Assembly (NCBI GenBank): GCA_016800925.1
Contig: JABCPU010000057.1
Span: 182,150 to 246,149, forward strand
Reading direction: 5' to 3'
Source of the DNA: Suillus spraguei
Taxonomy: Eukaryota > Basidiomycota > Agaricomycetes > Boletales > Suillaceae
DNA: 64,000 nucleotides
Shown: positions 46,985-57,041 of the stretch, piece by piece
Numbering within the stretch: the stretch's first letter is position 1
Layout: every line of letters begins with the position of its first letter
Position numbers and translations under genes: made by a program
The notes under the pieces: generated by a model
What the model saw: only the letters and a program-made list of their open reading frames with translations
Told to the model about the DNA's origin: nothing
Database searches by the model: none

Positions 46985-47175
46985 ACCACCCGTTGTGCCT
47001 TCGGCACAGGAAGCAAAAGGAGTGCTTCGCACTCCTTTTGCTTCCTGTCCAAGGCTTCATCCTAATAATTCACTTTGCCTTCCTGGCCTTGGCTTCATCC
47101 CAATAATTTTCTTTTGCCCAAGGCACAGAAAGCCAAAAAGAGTGCTTCGCACTCTTTTTGACTTTCTGGCCTTGG
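46985..47175 (-). repeat. Stacked stem-loops at the Helitron 3' end
   Basis: TGTGCCTTCGGCACA at about 46994-47008 is followed by a perfect 18-bp stem with a 3-nt loop at 47008-47046. Another long stem-loop around CAAAAAGAGTGCTTCGCACT lies at about 47125-47165. The units are separated by GGCTTCATCC(T/C)AATAAT. The same array is at 54066-54320 and, inverted, at 59800-60050. Confidence 0.82.
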
Positions 47176-47283
47176 CTTCATCCTGATAATCATAGTAAAT
47201 CTTCAAACAAACATGTACATTTCACCACCATTTCAGCAAGACTAAAAGTACACTACATATCACTTTACATAAAACTACATCAA

Positions 47284-48851
47284 TCAATTCTCAATCTGAT
47301 CTCCAAGTCCTCTCAGCACTTCTGTATACACCACATTGGTCGTCTTTGACCCTTCTTCATGCTCTGGAAAGATAGCACACACTCTCTCTGGGTGAGTGCA
47401 CCTCGACAATGCCACATACAGCTGTCCATGACTGAACACAGGAGTTCTCAAATCCAGTCCAACCCACTTCACACTTTGACCTTGAGCCTTGTTGATTGTC
47501 ATAGCAAATGCAAGACGGACAGGAAATTGTCGACGCTTTAGAGGAATTGGGTTGTCTTCAGCAGTGGCATCCAGAGTCATCCTGGGAATCAGCACTGTGT
47601 CCTGATTGTCTTGCTGGGCTTCATCAACTCCATCCTTGAGAATCCGACATTTGAGTACATGTGTGGTCCAAGACAGGAGGATCATCCTGGTTCCATTGTA
47701 GAGGCCATTGGTGGGATCCAAGTTGCGCAACAGCATCAGAGGAACACCCACTTTGAGTTCCAATTTGTGCAAAGGGAACCCTGATGGTGTCAGAGTGTGA
47801 AGGAACTCATGAGGGATATAGTCATAGTCCCTCTCAGCAACTGAGTCTGCACTGGTGAACACTGCTTTTTCTCCAAAGAATAATTCAAGAATGTTGGCAT
47901 TGATTTCATCCACATCAGTGTTCTTTGCAGAGAGGATGGTACGTTCCAGGAAGAAGGAATCATTCATAGGAGGATGGTCAGGAAGCAGGATAGGAGAGTA
48001 GAGGGCATTGATGAGAGACTGGACACTATTGTTGGCACAGCGCATATGAATTGGCAGGACCACTGTTCCATCAGCATGTGTGTTCTTTCCAGCTCCAATC
48101 TCCAGAAGCCACTTGGCAAATTCATCAGAGGCAGGATCTTGACCAAGGCGCATATTTGTCTTGAGATGGAAGATCTGAAGCCTTGGCCAAATGCGAGATC
48201 TGCAGAAGGTAGCACCCACTATCTGCTCTCTGGATCCATGAGCCACCACTGGTAGAGTCTGTCTGAAGTCTCCTCCAAAGAGTATGGATAATCCTCCAAA
48301 ATCAGCATCAACATTGAGAAGGTCGCGCAATGAGCGGTCAAGGCATTCCAGATTGTGACGGTGTAGCATTGGAATTTCATCACAGATGATGAGGGAGGTG
48401 GCCTTCAGAAGCTCATGCACAACATCTCCTTTCTTGATGTTGCAGGAACTGTCCTCATTGATGGGGATTGGAATCTTGAATCGCGAATGAGCTGTACGTC
48501 CACCTGGCAGGAGGAGAGAAGCAATTCCAGAGGAAGCCACACATAGGACAATCTTGCCTTCAGCACGGAGTTTTGAGGCAATGAGCTTGCAGAGATATGT
48601 CTTTCCACATCCACCTGCACTGTGGACAAAGAATGCATGTCCAGGTGTCTGCTCATTTCTTTGCATGGCTCATTGACCACTGCATCAAAGACTGTCCTCT
48701 GCTCCTGATTGAGAGAAAGCACTCCTGGATCCACCATCTGCTGGAGCTCCTCCTGGTTATACTGGAGCTGCTCAGCAATGAGCTGATTTCCCTGCATGAC
48801 CCCCCATCTTGCTGCCATTTGAGGTGTAGGCATCTGAGGAATCACTTGCAA
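47284..48851 (-). pseudogene. Helitron 1 Pif1-like helicase domain
   Basis: 5'-3' DNA helicase domain of the RepHel protein. The intact part (47284-48666) has Walker A GGCGKTYL, Walker B ICDE, GGDFRQTLPV, and C-terminal MTINKAQGQSVKWVGLDL and YVALSRCTHPERV. Upstream, QMAARWGVMQGNQLIAEQLQ and LNQEQRTVFDAVV lie in another frame. Compared with Helitron 2, which reads VFDAVVDDAMQRNEQ, bases were lost near 48665, and a second one-base loss lies near 48865. Confidence 0.85.
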
Positions 48852-50505
48852 AGACTTTCCATTTTTGCGAAGTTTCCATCAATGAGATAGAGACCATAGT
48901 CATAGACCTCTTCATTTGTGGGGTTGGGAATGTTGAATGGGGCATGAGACAGGTGGTGATGCAGATCATCACAGAGATTGTCCTTGAATTGGTTCCAAAG
49001 ATCACTGGGGTCTGTAGGGTTGCAGTGGATGAGGATGATGGCAAAGAGATTGCGCATGCCATGTCCAGTGCTCATGTGAGAGGCATCCTGCAAGCATTGG
49101 ATCCATTCATTGTCATCCTCAAGCAGACCCCTACGTCGACATGCCTCCTTGAAAGTGTCATATAAAACACCATCAACTGTTCGAAGGTTCTCATAGGAGG
49201 TGGCCCCTTGAATACATGGTGAGTTTGATTAATAAAAATTGACATGAGCATCATACCTTTTACTACAGTCAGAAGCAATCTCAGGTAGAAGCGCTCTCCA
49301 GATCCAGGTGCAGCAGAGTACATCCTTCCAATGGCCATTCCACGTTGTCGTACCTTCCATGCGGTCTTGTTCCATACGAATTTTGAGGGGAAGTCCTGGT
49401 AGAGGTGGTCATGGGCTCCAGCTGCCACCAAGACATTGTTGGCATTGGCTTTGAACCATCCAGTAAGGCAAGTCTCCTTGGTTGCTGCACGCTCAAGAAC
49501 ATCTGGGCATCATCCTCAGGATCATAAAACACCATGTGTTCATTTGGAAGGTGGACTGGCAGACGGTAGACAGAGGGCCATTCAAGGTGCATTCCAAACT
49601 CAAAGATGTGCCATGCAGCCTCAGTAGAGCTGATGTATCTGGAGTCAAGGTAGGTTTTGACCTCATCCACTGGTCCTGGCATCTCCAAAGTGGCACGGTC
49701 ATTTCCCTTGTAGATGTACTTGTGGATGTATTTCACAGACTTGATGGAAGCACAGACTTCAAGATTGATGTGGCAGTTGAATTCCACCAGGAGTTGTGGA
49801 GGGTGAGGAACAACATCTTTGTTGGTGAAGACAGTGTTATTCTTTTGGACAGTGCGACCATTGTCAGGTCTTGCATACTCTGGATAGCCATCCTCCTTCA
49901 TCAATGTCTGGGCACAGAAAGACTTTGGAAAGTGCTTTTTGCAACGTCCATTCTCCAAGCAACGTTCTGGAGAGCAGGGGCCATGAAGCATGTATTTCTC
50001 CACAGCCTCATAGAGTTGGGGATGGACATTTCTGTCAGGGATCTGGGCAGAGATGAAGGAGTCTATTTGTTCCACAGTACGAATCTTGTGGTCTGGATCC
50101 AGGAAGATGAGAAGGTGCATGTGAGGCAGACCACGCTTTTGATATTCAATGGTGTACACCAATCCTGCAACCTTGCCATAGTAGCCATTGCGAACTTTCT
50201 TCAGCAGAGCCTGCTGCTTTTGATAGAATACGCGAGCCACCAAGTCTGGACGGTCCACAGCAGTTTGACCTACATTAGAAAACTTGTCAGAATCAAGTCA
50301 TAATAATGCATCAGTATGTCACTTTACCTGGAAGGAGATTCTCAGTAATCTCAGGCCAGTTCCCATTGGCAGTCATTGTCAGGAAGAGATCAGGTTTCTT
50401 GCAGGCACGGCAGATGGCCAAGGAGTCCTGCAGTAGCTGCTGCATATAGCGAGGGCTTCCAGAATGAGAGGAGGGAAGGATTATAGCACGACCTGTCTCA
50501 GCCAA
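48852..50505 (-). pseudogene. Helitron 1 Rep (HUH nuclease) domain
   Basis: Initiator nuclease of rolling-circle transposition. From 50258: DRPDLVARVFYQKQ, then EYQKRGLPHMHLLIFLDPDH, which carries the HUH-type HMH metal site. KYIHKYIYKGNDRAT follows with two Tyr in the catalytic arrangement. Two introns are visible: 50337-50270 (joining ENLLPG to QTAVDRPD) and 49256-49207 (joining TVVK to GATSYENLRT). The sequence then runs through GHGMRNLFAIILIHCNPTDP into the helicase. A frame change occurs near 49500. Confidence 0.8.
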
Positions 50506-52401
50506 ATTGCCTACTCCATCATTGAGAATATTGTCTGTGAGGCCTTGGTAGCAGTCAGCCTGATCTTCTTCTGGTTGTTTCTTATCCAGTTGAGTCTGCT
50601 CTGCTCAATAGAAGCCCAAGCATCAACAACATACTGCTGGAACAGCCTTCCACCACAAAGATGTTGTTGTAGTCAATGCAAGCTGGACGGGGATGAAGAC
50701 GAAAGGCATAATACAGCAGCTGAGTCACTTTTTTGGCACGTGCACGTCCACCCTGAGGAATAATCATATCAATGTAGAGGTCCCAGCCATCCTCTCCATT
50801 AGGAAAGAGAAGGACATAATGAAGACAGGCATATGCATGGTTGAGTTGACTGATGCGCCTAAGTCGACCATTTTGATAATATAAAATGATGTCGCTTCAT
50901 GAGACACCTCCTCAGATCCATCTCCAGGAAGAGCTGCAGCAATTTCATTGGCAGTGGGAAGGTTGTATCTTCGACCATCTGTGCCTGGCAGGAAGTGAAT
51001 ACGCACAGAAACATCTGTCTGCTCCTCTGGAGGCTTCTCTTGCATGATTTGATAGGCTTGCTTGTAGACAGCAGCATAGGGGTGTTTTCGATGCAACATG
51101 TCATGCAGATCTCTGAGAATCTGACGATCAAGACCTTCATTTCCAGGACGGGTGGTGCGGATGTTGGTGGCTTCTTCAGAGTCATATATATAAAGTTGTG
51201 CATATGAAGGCTGGACACCCTCTGGAGGTAGAAGACTGCCCATGAGGTGATGGAGAGAGCCATGGATACGAAAAGCATTTGGGCCAGATCTTTGAACAGC
51301 ATGATCCTCAATGTTGACACCAACAGAGGTAAATGCAAGAGCACTGTTGTATTGGCGAATTTTTGACACAAATGTTCTGTCTCTATATGCCTGCTCCAGC
51401 TCAGGTGGCCATGCTGGAAATGGGGGAAGGCTGACTTGGCCCTGCAAGCAGCACATACCAAAGCGAGGGTTTTGCAAAGAGGAGTTGGAGAGTCTTTCAC
51501 ATGCAAAGTGAAGTGCATGACATTTGGGACACTCCACATTAAGGGGACCAAGAGTATGACGGTTGGCTGGTTCTGTATATGGTTGAGCTCCATCAGGAAT
51601 AGGAATGACCTGATTGATATGCTGGTTGTCCTCTTCTTCATGCTCCTGGTGTTGTTCCTGCTGTTGGATTCTCCTTCTCTCTTCATCATCTGCATGTTGC
51701 TCTTGAGATATTGGGTCATTATATTCATGTAGTGCTCCTCAAGACGCTCCTGCTCCTCATGAACTCTCTGCTGTGCACGGTTGTGGCGGGCCTCCTCCTG
51801 TTGACCTGCTCGCTGACGATCCTGAGTTTGACTATTGAAATGCTCCTCTTCCTGTTGACCTGCTCGTAGAATATCCTGAGCTTGTCTATCTTCCTGCTGC
51901 TGCAAGTAATTGGCATCTCTCTCCTCCTGGCCTTGCCTATGAATGTGGTTAGCTTCCTGCTGCTGGAATTGCTGCTGGATCTGATGATGACGTAATCCCT
52001 CCTGTGCTTGTCTATCTTCCTGCTGCTGAACCTGCTGGAAATGATGCTGAAACTGATTATTAAATTGTTGATAATCAGGTTGAGGTGGTACAGGCAAAGG
52101 TGGTGCAGGATTGGGTGCAAAGTATTGTTGGGGATTGTTGAAATTGTGAGGACCAACTGCACCCTCATAGTGAATAGGACCATGCATGTATTGACCATAG
52201 TTCTGTCTATTCATCTGTTCAGCTTCCTCTTCCTGCTGTCGTTCACGGCGATGATCCTGAGCATGCCTAGCAATTATTTCAGCTAGCTGCTGCTGCGGTA
52301 TATTATGTCCCTGTGCAGCTTGTTGCTGCAGCAACTGAAAGGCTGCCAAGTTATTCTGAGCAGGAGCAGGGGCAGGAGCAGGGAGCAGGAGCAGGAGCAG
52401 G

Positions 52402-52470
<69 letters not shown>

Positions 52471-53050
52471 GCAGGTTGTTGTTGAGGATTATTAGCCTTC
52501 GCCTGGCAGCACGGCGTGCTTCATGACTATTTACTGTGGCTGCAGCAACATTTGCCATACGACGTTCATATTCATTCTGAAGTGCAGCAGGTGGAGGAAT
52601 ATAACCAAAGGAGGCTGGAGCAGGAAAGGTTGACCAAAGGGAGGTCCTAAGGCTGGAGCAGCAACAGGTGGCCCAGGGGGGTAGTGGTGGTTGGTGTTGT
52701 AGACGCCACTACGTTGAGCCTCATGATGCTCGATAACATGACGTGGCATATTAGGAACCTTTGCATGGGAATAGGACCATGGTTTAAATTTCCCAGATCT
52801 GAGGAATATTCTATGAACATATCAGAAATGTCTTATGAAAATTAGAAAATTAAATCTTACCATTTGAGCAGCATTTTCTAAAGGCTGAGCTATAGGAGCA
52901 GGATGGCGACGTGCAGGAGGGGAGCCAATATTTCGCTGATTCCTCTCAGCCTGACGTGCAGCAGCCTGTGCTCGCTGAGGAGAGGTAGGAGGAGTGGAGG
53001 GATTCCTATCAAGAATAAATATCAGTCAAAAAATATATATATATAATAAC
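50506..53050 (-). pseudogene. Helitron 1 N-terminal region
   Basis: From the 5' side, an exon at about 53001-52861 is Ala/Arg-rich (PTSPQRAQAAARQAERNQRN), bounded by an acceptor at about 53002 and a donor GTAAGA at 52860. A Gln-rich coil follows (52349-51560, many QQQ and RQAQ). The conserved Cys segment MECPKCHALHFACERL...FGMCCLQGQ begins at 51537, and then SPPEGVQPSYAQLYIYDSEE and RRYNLPTANEIAAALPGDG. The Helitron-like N domain continues to LLQDSLAICRACKKPDLFLT (about 50400). Frameshifts near 50600 and 50780 break it. Confidence 0.72.
52361..52470. repeat. GGAGCA hexanucleotide microsatellite
   Basis: About 17 near-perfect copies of GGAGCA inside the Gln-rich coding part of Helitron 1. It would encode Pro-Ala, Leu-Leu or Cys-Ser repeats depending on frame. 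Confidence 0.9.
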
Positions 53051-54061
53051 TACATACATTGGGAAGATATTAAAACAAAGGGAGAAGAGAGCTAAATTCC
53101 AACAGTCGTAGTTCCACTGTGTCAAAGATAAGCCATCATAATATATATAGCAAAATATCACATACCAAAGATCCAAACAAATATTGCCGAGAGTGACTGA
53201 AGAAGTACCAGCAGTTTCCAGGATGAGCTAATACCCTGGAAGTTCGACGTATGACAGTGCTAAGAACAGCTGAAAGCTGTCCGAGAAATTATCCCGAAGG
53301 ATAGGATGGCAACTGTAAGAAGGCTGCAAGCAGACCAACTTAGCACAGAAAAGTGCCCCGCCAATCCAAAATCTCTACACTGTAGTATACCCAGAGGTCC
53401 AGAAACAACCAGCGAACACCTGCAAGAACAGATGGCCAGGGAAGTAGGACTTGGTTACACGTTCGTCTTGAATCAACAGGAGTTCGCGAGTCCAGATGGA
53501 ATACAGGGCCAGTAACAAACAACAATCACACTCACTATGCTTCGAACTCCAAGATATGGCCAGTCCAGGGTCCAGGTCCAGGTCCAGGGGGGTCCAAAGG
53601 GTCCAAAAACACGTCAAAAAGCGAAAATGCCTGATATCTGATTACATAATCAATAATTTTTATCATAGTTTCAATATGTACACTATATAGGCTTACAGGA
53701 ATCAAGAACAGTGAAAGATATATCTACCAAAATAAAGCAGAAAAACAAACAGAGTTGAGTATGTTGAGAAAGTATTACTTTCTCAAGATGTGGCAGGGGA
53801 GCAGTGGTGGGGGAAAAGAGGAAACGAAGATTGGAGCTCGAGGGTATATCTAGGGAACTACAGCGCACCAGCTGCGCAGTCACGTGACCAAATCACGCAA
53901 TCACACACAATGGGAGAACAGTGTATTGAATCGGCACTCGAAAAAAACCACGCGAGAAATTTCCAAAACCGAGCTAAGCGTCCCATGTGGCCTTTAGCGA
54001 CGCAAGCGAAAGCCATGTGAGCTAGCGAGCACTTCCCACCTTTCCCCCCTTACTTTATAGA
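53051..54061 (-). other. Helitron 1 5' non-coding region
   Basis: Lies between the most upstream recognised exon and the proposed TC terminus. At about 53570-53610 there is a short GGTCCA tandem repeat. About 53960-54050 matches 15640-15730 in reverse complement, which supports this being the Helitron 5' end. Confidence 0.5.
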
Positions 54062-54483
54062 CGAGTCCACCACCCGTTGTGCCTTCGGCACAGGAAGCAA
54101 AAGGAGTGCTTCGCACTCCTTTTGCTCCCTGGCCAAGGCTTCATCCTAATAATTCTGTTTGCCCAAGGCACAGGAAGGCAAAAAGAGTGCTTCGCACTCT
54201 TTTTGCCTTCCTGGCCTTGGCTTCATCCCAATAATTCACTTTTGCCCAAGGCACAGAAAGCCAAAAAGAGTGCTTCGCACTCTTTTTGGCTTTCTGGCCT
54301 TGGCTTCATCCTAATAATCACTACTTCGTGCACCTTAACTTATTCGCAATCATAGTGGATTTTAAAACAGACATGTACATTTTGAGCAGCATTTCAAGAA
54401 AACTAAAACTAAAATCTACTGCACCATCTAAAAGTGCACTATACATTCGGTCCTCTATATAAAAGTACATCAATATACATCAA

Positions 54484-56157
54484 TCAATCCTCAACCTCCA
54501 TATCATCTCTATCTCTAAGTCCTCTCAGCACTTCTGTATACACCACATTGGTCGTCTTTGACCCTTCTTCATGCTCCGGAAAGATGGCACGCACTCTCTC
54601 TGGGTGAGTGCAGCGAGACAAAGCCACATACAGCTGTCCATGACTGAACACGGGAGTCCGCAAATCCAGCCCAACCCACTTCACACTTTGACCTTGAGCC
54701 TTGTTGATTGTCATAGCGAACGCAAGACGAACGGGGAATTGGCGACGCTTGAAAGGGATAGGGTTGTCTTCAGACGTGGCATCCAGCGTCATGCGGGGGA
54801 TTAGGACAGTGTTCTGATCGTCTTGATGAGCTTCATCAACTCCATCTCTAAGAATACGACACCTGAGGACGCGCGTGGTCCAAGACAGGAGGATCATCCT
54901 AGTTCCGTTATAGAGGCCATTGGTGGGGTCCAAGTTGCGCAACGACATGAGAGGAACACCCACTTTGAGTTCCAATTTGTGCAAAGGGAACCCTGATGGC
55001 GTGAGAGTATGAAGGTACTCTGGTGGGATGTAGTCGTAGTCCTTCTCAGTGATTGAGTCTGCGCTGGTGAAGACCGCTTTATCTCCAGGGAATGATTCAA
55101 GAATGTTGGCATTGATTTCGTCCACATCAGTGTTCTTTGCGGAGAGGATGGTACGTTCCAGGAAGAAGGAATCATTCACAGGAGGATGCCCAGGGAGCAG
55201 AATAGGAGAGTATAGGGCATTGATGAGAGAGCGGATATCATTGTCAGGGCAGCGCATATGAATCGGAAGGGCGACCGTTCCATCTGCATGTGTGCCCTTC
55301 CCAGCTCCAATCTCAAGAAGCCACTTTGCAAATTCATCAGAGGCGGGGTCTTGGCCAAGCCGCATGTTTGTCTTTAGGTGGAAGATGCGAAGCCTTGGCC
55401 AGATGCGAGATCTGCAAAATGTAGCGCCCACTATCTGCTCCCTGGATCCATGAGGCACCACCGGCAGGGTCTGTCTGAAGTCTCCTCCAAAGAGCATCGT
55501 CATTCCTCCAAAATCAGCATCGACGTTCAGAAGGTCGCGCAATGAGCGATCAAGGCATTCCAGATTGTGACGGTGTAGCATAGGAATTTCATCGCAGATG
55601 ATGAGGGAGGTGGCCTTGAGAAGCTCATGCACAACATCTCCTTTCTTGATGTTGCAGGAGCTGTCCTCATTGATGGGAATTGGAATTTTGAATCGAGAAT
55701 GAGCCGTGCGTCCGCCTGGCAGGAGGAGAGAAGCGATTCCAGAGGAAGCCACACATAGGACAATCTTGCCTTCAGCACGGAGCTTTGAAGCAATGAGCTT
55801 GCAGAGATATGTCTTTCCACATCCACCTGCACTGTGGACAAAGTATGAATGTCCAGGTCTTTGTTCATTACGTTGCATGGCATCATCGACCACTGCATCA
55901 AAGACTGTCCTCTGCTCCTGATTAAGAGAAAGCACTCCTTGGTTCACCATCTGCTGGAGCTCCTCCTGGTTATATTGGAGCTGCTCGGCAATGAGCTGAT
56001 TTCCCTGCATGGCCCCCCATCTTGCTGCCATTTGAGGTACAGGCATCTGAGGAATCGCTTGCAAAGACTTTCCATTTTTGCGGAGCATGCCATCGATGAG
56101 ATAGAGACCATAGTCATGAACCTCTTCATCTGTAGGGTCGGGGATGCTGAATGGGAC
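54484..56157 (-). CDS. Helitron 2 Pif1-like helicase domain
   Basis: Open over 534 codons from 56088 to 54484, the best-preserved helicase here. It contains QMAARWGAMQGNQLIAEQLQ, LNQEQRTVFDAVVDDAMQ, Walker A GGCGKTYL, ICDE, GGDFRQTLPVV, the middle region NMRLGQDPASDEFAKWLLEI, and the end MTINKAQGQSVKW and FSHGQLYVALSRCTHP. It is normally fused to Rep; here the two are separated by a one-base insertion near 56155, where the mirrored arm reads HAPFS and this arm reads HASHS. The final residues are EVED then stop. Confidence 0.82.
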   Translation of the reverse strand, partial: VPFSIPDPTDEEVHDYGLYLIDGMLRKNGKSLQAIPQMPVPQMAARWGAMQGNQLIAEQLQYNQEELQQMVNQGVLSLNQEQRTVFDAVVDDAMQRNEQRPGHSYFVHSAGGCGKTYLCKLIASKLRAEGKIVLCVASSGIASLLLPGGRTAHSRFKIPIPINEDSSCNIKKGDVVHELLKATSLIICDEIPMLHRHNLECLDRSLRDLLNVDADFGGMTMLFGGDFRQTLPVVPHGSREQIVGATFCRSRIWPRLRIFHLKTNMRLGQDPASDEFAKWLLEIGAGKGTHADGTVALPIHMRCPDNDIRSLINALYSPILLPGHPPVNDSFFLERTILSAKNTDVDEINANILESFPGDKAVFTSADSITEKDYDYIPPEYLHTLTPSGFPLHKLELKVGVPLMSLRNLDPTNGLYNGTRMILLSWTTRVLRCRILRDGVDEAHQDDQNTVLIPRMTLDATSEDNPIPFKRRQFPVRLAFAMTINKAQGQSVKWVGLDLRTPVFSHGQLYVALSRCTHPERVRAIFPEHEEGSKTTNVVYTEVLRGLRDRDDMEVED

Positions 56158-57041
56158 GCGTGATAGCGGTGGCGCAGATCATCGCAGAGATTCTCCTTGA
56201 AGTGGTTCCAAAGATCACTGGGGTCTGTAGGGTTGCAGTGTATGAGGATGATGGCAAAGAGGTTGCGCATGCCATGTCCAGTGCTCATATGAGAGGCGTC
56301 CTGCAAGCACTGGATCCATTCATTATCATCCTCAAGCAGACCCCTGCGCCGACATGCCTCCTTGAAAGTGTCGCATAAGACACCATCAACTGTCCGAAGG
56401 TTCTCATAGGAGGTGGCCCCTTGAAGACATGGTAAGTTTTATTCATAAAAATTGACGTCAGGACCATACCTTTTACTACAGTCAAAAGCAATCTCAGGTA
56501 GAAGCGCTCTCCGGAGCCGGGTGCAGCAGAGTACATCCTTCCAATCGCTATTCCGCGTTGGCGTATCTTCCACGCCGTCTTGTTCCATACGAATCTTGAG
56601 GGGAAGTCCTGGTAGAGGTGGTCGTGGGCTCCAGCAGCCACCAAGACATTATTGGAGTTAGCCTTGAACCATCCAGTGAGGCAAGTCTCCTTGGTTGCTG
56701 CGCGCTCAAGAACATCCTGTGCATTATCCTCAGGATCATAAAACACCATGTGTTCATCTGGGAGGTGGACCGGCAAGCGATAGACAGAGGGCCATTCAAG
56801 GTGCATTCCAAACTCAAAGATGTGCCATGCGGCCTCAGTGGAGCTGATGTATCTGGAGTCAAGATAGGTTTTGACCTCATCCACCGGTCCTGTCATCTCC
56901 AATGTGGCACGGTCATTTCCCTTGTAGATGTACTTGTGGATGTATTTGACCGACTTGATAGAAGCACAGACTTCGAGATTGATGTGGCAGTTGAATTCTA
57001 CCAGCAGTTGCGGGGGGTGGGAACGACATCTTTGTTGGTGA
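56158..57041 (-). pseudogene. Helitron 2 Rep domain, C-terminal part
   Basis: Contains LLVEFNCHINLEVCASIKSVKYIHKYIYKGNDRATLEM (with the Rep Tyr residues), VDEVKTYLDSRYISSTEAAW, HLEWPSVYRLPVHLPDEHMV and DHLYQDFPSRFVWNKTAWKI. The 50-nt intron before GATSYENLRTVDG (about 56471-56422) and then GHGMRNLFAIILIH follow. The HUH motif itself is beyond the truncation and missing, so this is not a functional nuclease. Confidence 0.8.

Larger units (their letters stand above)
46978..54061 (-). mobile_element. Helitron 1 (about 7.1 kb, near full length)
   Basis: Rolling-circle transposon with coding on the minus strand. The proposed 5' end is TCTATAAAG at 54061, which agrees with the usual 5'-TC. The 3' end is GGTGGTGGACTC(G) at 46978, preceded by stacked hairpins at about 46990-47170. 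Encoded in order are a Gln-rich N-terminus, a Cys-rich segment, a Helitron-like N domain, an HUH Rep domain and a Pif1 helicase. The 5' end abuts the 3' end of Helitron 2 without spacer. Frameshifts near 48665 and 48865 and in 50470-50770 make it non-autonomous now. Confidence 0.82.
54062..57041 (-). mobile_element. Helitron 2, left arm of a palindrome (5'-truncated)
   Basis: Same element as Helitron 1, with the 3' terminus at 54062 and the stem-loop array at 54066-54320. It ends abruptly at about 57041 inside the Rep domain (after the part encoding NKDVV). From 57042 the sequence is its own inverted copy. It therefore lacks the N-terminal 3 kb and the 5' terminus. Confidence 0.82.

Noticed and set aside
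46994..47170. Repeated hairpins considered as a CRISPR array
   Set aside because: Units are palindromes at a transposon end in a eukaryotic genome, with no unique spacers of uniform length.
52283..52558. Leu-rich minus-strand ORF that looks like a signal or membrane segment
   Set aside because: Produced by the GGAGCA microsatellite, not by a conserved protein.
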